Assembly: GCF_030378205.1 (NCBI RefSeq)
Contig: NZ_CP127385.1
Span: 6,612,001-6,676,000, forward strand
Direction of reading: 5' to 3'
From: Bradyrhizobium sp. NP1
GTDB lineage: Bacteria > Pseudomonadota > Alphaproteobacteria > Rhizobiales > Xanthobacteraceae
Length of the DNA stretch: 64,000 bases
The notes under the pieces were generated by a model, which ran no database searches, was not told the DNA's origin, and worked only from the letters and a program-made list of their open reading frames with translations. Made by a program: the position numbers and the translations under genes. This document shows, one piece after another, positions 62,204 through 64,000 of this stretch (position 1 is the first letter of the stretch; every line of letters begins with the position of its first letter).

Positions 62204-62419
62204 ATGCGTAAACTGATTGTCGCCATCACCGCTATCGCCTTTGTTTCCGCGCTTTCCGCGCCCGTCCTCGCCCAGGACAAGGCGGGCGGCTCGACCGCGC
62301 CCGCGGCGCAGAGCGGCGACACCATGAGCAAGGGCGAGGGCATGAAAATGAGCAAGAAGACGAGCAAGAAATCGAAGAAGTCGGCCAAGAAGTCCGGCGA
62401 CGACACGATGAAGCAGTAG
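62204..62419 (+). CDS. Small exported lysine-rich protein
   Basis: This 71-residue protein has a signal peptide (MRKLIVAITAIAFVSALSAPVLAQ) and a short mature part ending in a run of Lys and Ser (KMSKKTSKKSKKSAKKSGDD). GGAGG precedes the ATG and a terminator follows at 62449. Related small proteins with Lys-rich, sometimes called pentapeptide-like, tails are frequent in Bradyrhizobium; the function is unknown. The positive tail could bind DNA, polyphosphate or the cell surface. Confidence 0.68.
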   Translation: MRKLIVAITAIAFVSALSAPVLAQDKAGGSTAPAAQSGDTMSKGEGMKMSKKTSKKSKKSAKKSGDDTMKQ

Positions 62420-62448
62420 GCCGCCAGGCTGACGGCCAGCGTGCTCGA

Positions 62449-62474
62449 AGGCCGCCCCCGGGCGGCCTTTTTGC
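62449..62474 (+). terminator. Rho-independent terminator
   Basis: AGGCCGCCC and GGGCGGCCT arms with a minimal loop, followed by TTTTTGCC. It serves the Lys-rich protein gene; the convergent gene ends at 62513. Confidence 0.85.
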
Positions 62475-62512
62475 CTGGAGCTGACCCTGCCGGCACATTG
62501 CGGCCTGATCGC

Positions 62513-63028
62513 TTACGGCGCGGCGAGCCCCACTTCCTTCAGCCGCTCGGCGAGCCAGACCGACAGCGCGCGGTCGACCACGCCGCCGACATAGACCTCC
62601 GACGACGCGACGCCCTTGCGCGAAAGGATCACCATCACGCCGATCCAGTAGGCGAACCAGATGTGCGGATCGGTCAGCGCCCGCAGCTTGTGCTGGTCGT
62701 GCTCGAGCGGCTGGTGGTTGGCCTCCTTGCGCAGCTCGATCGCGAGCAGGCAGTTGGGGATGGCGCGCTGGTGCACGACGATGTCGGGATAGATCGATTT
62801 GGCGAGGTGATCGTCGGTCGAGACGATCGAGCCGTGCGGCAGCCGCAGCGTGCGCTCGCCGAGCCGGTCGTAGTCGCAATCGACCTCCCAGCCGGTGAAC
62901 TGCTTCTCGATATAGACGGCGAGGCGATGGGTCAGCGCGCGCTCGCCGACATCCTTGTCGAGCAGAAACGTCTCATGCGCGAAGAATTCCTGGAGCGCGG
63001 CGACGACCTTGTTGAGCTCGGTCTGCAT
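62513..63028 (-). CDS. Hypothetical protein with restriction-endonuclease-fold-like motif
   Basis: This 171-residue protein is preceded by GGGGGAGGCGAC, a strong ribosome-binding site. I do not recognise a named family. The middle reads IYPDIVVHQRAIPNCLLAIE and then LRKEAN. The spacing of Pro-Asp, then Glu-x-Arg-Lys after a hydrophobic strand, is like the PD-(D/E)xK nuclease core, with a conserved-looking acidic residue upstream. The protein may be a nuclease-fold protein that no longer cuts, or the match may be chance. It stands alone between the ThDP enzyme gene and the Lys-rich protein gene. Confidence 0.6.
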   Translation of the reverse strand: MQTELNKVVAALQEFFAHETFLLDKDVGERALTHRLAVYIEKQFTGWEVDCDYDRLGERTLRLPHGSIVSTDDHLAKSIYPDIVVHQRAIPNCLLAIELRKEANHQPLEHDQHKLRALTDPHIWFAYWIGVMVILSRKGVASSEVYVGGVVDRALSVWLAERLKEVGLAAP

Positions 63029-63068
63029 GTCGCCTCCCCCGCAACTTCCAACCCGCCGCGCCTTCGCG

Positions 63069-64000
63069 CTACATCTGCACTTCGATCAGCCGCGGCCCCG
63101 GCTCGGCGACCGCTTCAGCGAGCGCCTTGTTGAGCTCGTCGGCGGTCGTCACCGCGCGGCCGGGCACGCCCATGCCGCGGGCCAGCGCGACGAAATCGAT
63201 GGTCGGCCGGTCGAGCTTGAGCATGTCCTGGGCGCGCTTGCCCGGCTCACCGGCGCCGACGCCGTCGAACTCGCCGCGCAGGATCTGATAGATGCGGTTG
63301 GCGAACACGATGGTGACGACGTCGAGACCCTCGCGCGCCTGGGTCCACAGCGACTGGATGGTGTACATCGCACTGCCGTCGCCGACCATGCAGAGCACCT
63401 TGCGGTCGGGGCAGGCGACCGCGGCCCCGGTCGCAACCGGTGTCGAGAAGCCGATCGAGCCGCCCATGTTCTGCAGCCAATCGTGAGGGCGAGCGGCCGC
63501 CGTCAGCGGGAAGAAGCCGCGTCCGGTGGTGATGGACTCGTCGACCACGATGGCGTTCTCGGGCATCGCATAGCCGATCGCCTGCGCGATCGTGGCGTAG
63601 TTCAGCGCACCCGTAGGCTTGACGATCTCCGCGAGCTTCTGCGGCTTGACGTCGGCAGGCTTGGCGCCGAGCGCATCGCTAAGCGCTTCCAGCGCGGCGA
63701 TCGAGTTGTCGCCCCAGGCCGTCATGCGATGGACCTCGCAACCTTCCGGCCTGAGCACGCTCGGCTTGTTCGGATAGGCGAAGAAGGCGATGGGATCGTT
63801 GGCCTCGACCAGCACGATGTTCTTGAAATCCTTCAACAGCGGCAGCGCCTGCTCGATCACGTAAGGGATGCGGTCGATCGAGAAGCGGCCGCGGCCGCGC
63901 GCCATGCGCGGATGATAGGTCTGGCCCAATACCTTGCAGCCGGTCTTGCCGGCGATCTGCTGCGCCAGCGCCAGCCCGCGCTCGGACAGCGCATTGCCGG
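63069..64000 (-). CDS. ThDP-dependent enzyme (acetolactate synthase large subunit-like), N-terminal part cut off
   Basis: The reading frame enters from the right edge (upstream residues include ERGLALAQQIAGKTGCKVLG) and ends at 63069, so about 310 C-terminal residues are visible of an expected 510-570. The thiamine-diphosphate motif is present: VLCMVGDGSAMYTIQSLWTQ followed by the hydrophobic FAN region. WLQNMGGSIGFSTPVATGAA is also typical. It resembles the acetolactate synthase/benzoylformate decarboxylase group; the exact substrate cannot be read from this half. Confidence 0.83.
   Translation of the reverse strand, partial: GNALSERGLALAQQIAGKTGCKVLGQTYHPRMARGRGRFSIDRIPYVIEQALPLLKDFKNIVLVEANDPIAFFAYPNKPSVLRPEGCEVHRMTAWGDNSIAALEALSDALGAKPADVKPQKLAEIVKPTGALNYATIAQAIGYAMPENAIVVDESITTGRGFFPLTAAARPHDWLQNMGGSIGFSTPVATGAAVACPDRKVLCMVGDGSAMYTIQSLWTQAREGLDVVTIVFANRIYQILRGEFDGVGAGEPGKRAQDMLKLDRPTIDFVALARGMGVPGRAVTTADELNKALAEAVAEPGPRLIEVQM

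Overview
The window looks like chromosomal DNA of a high-GC alphaproteobacterium of the Bradyrhizobium/Nitrobacteraceae type. Four things suggest this: ctrA, chpT, a CheA that ends in a receiver domain and an eipA-like (DUF1134) gene in one stretch; DUF3551, DUF768 and other small rhizobial-type proteins; stacked palindromic intergenic repeats; and GTG/TTG starts with tight ATGA overlaps. This assignment rests on protein-family recognition, not on a database search.

Region 1 (1-9092) is a histidine-utilisation locus. hutU (cut by the left edge), hutH and hutI run leftward. hutF, the repressor gene hutC and a three-gene ABC importer run rightward. A TGTCTATACA operator sits in the hutI/hutF divergent promoter. 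No hutG is visible; it may lie left of the window.

Region 2 (9138-30358) is a large exopolysaccharide locus bordered by two LuxR-type regulator genes. It holds a priming phosphoglycosyltransferase, GT4 and GT26 glycosyltransferases, a Wzy-like polymerase, a Wzx-like flippase, a Wzz-like chain-length protein, a Wza/ExoF-like export protein, a deacetylase, a beta-helix protein, a methyltransferase, UDP-xylose synthase and a GDP-mannose 3,5-epimerase-like enzyme. Three proteins are unusual fusions. The flippase carries a C-terminal kinase-like domain. A 980-residue protein joins phosphoribosyltransferase-like, kinase-like and HAD-phosphatase-like domains. The chain-length protein ends in the second half of a LuxR DNA-binding domain that matches the neighbouring LuxR gene almost base for base. 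This locus is the best candidate for an undescribed system.

Region 3 (30359-44450) is mixed. It holds a repeat-like non-coding stretch, a His-rich secreted protein, two divergent paralogous AraC regulators, a CPBP protease, a DUF4864 protein, a PhaC-like hydrolase, an MFS transporter, flhA, small secreted or membrane proteins, an AraC-GyrI regulator and an ECF sigma/anti-sigma pair. A 27-codon ORF is fitted exactly between sigma and anti-sigma. Palindromic repeats cluster at gene ends here.

Region 4 (44651-56674) concerns cell cycle and motility: fliJ, fliI, ctrA with a promoter rich in CtrA-like and GANTC sites, a DUF350/DUF1190-like/His-Gly/glutathionylspermidine-synthase-like cluster, cheR-cheB-cheY-cheW-cheA, and chpT. 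ChpT phosphorylates CtrA in the known CckA-ChpT-CtrA relay, so two relay members lie within about 10 kb.

Region 5 (56821-64000) holds cysQ, a YHS protein, eipA-like, a coiled-coil membrane protein, tRNA-Val(CAC), several very small genes, a nuclease-fold-like hypothetical protein and the C-terminal part of a ThDP enzyme cut by the right edge.
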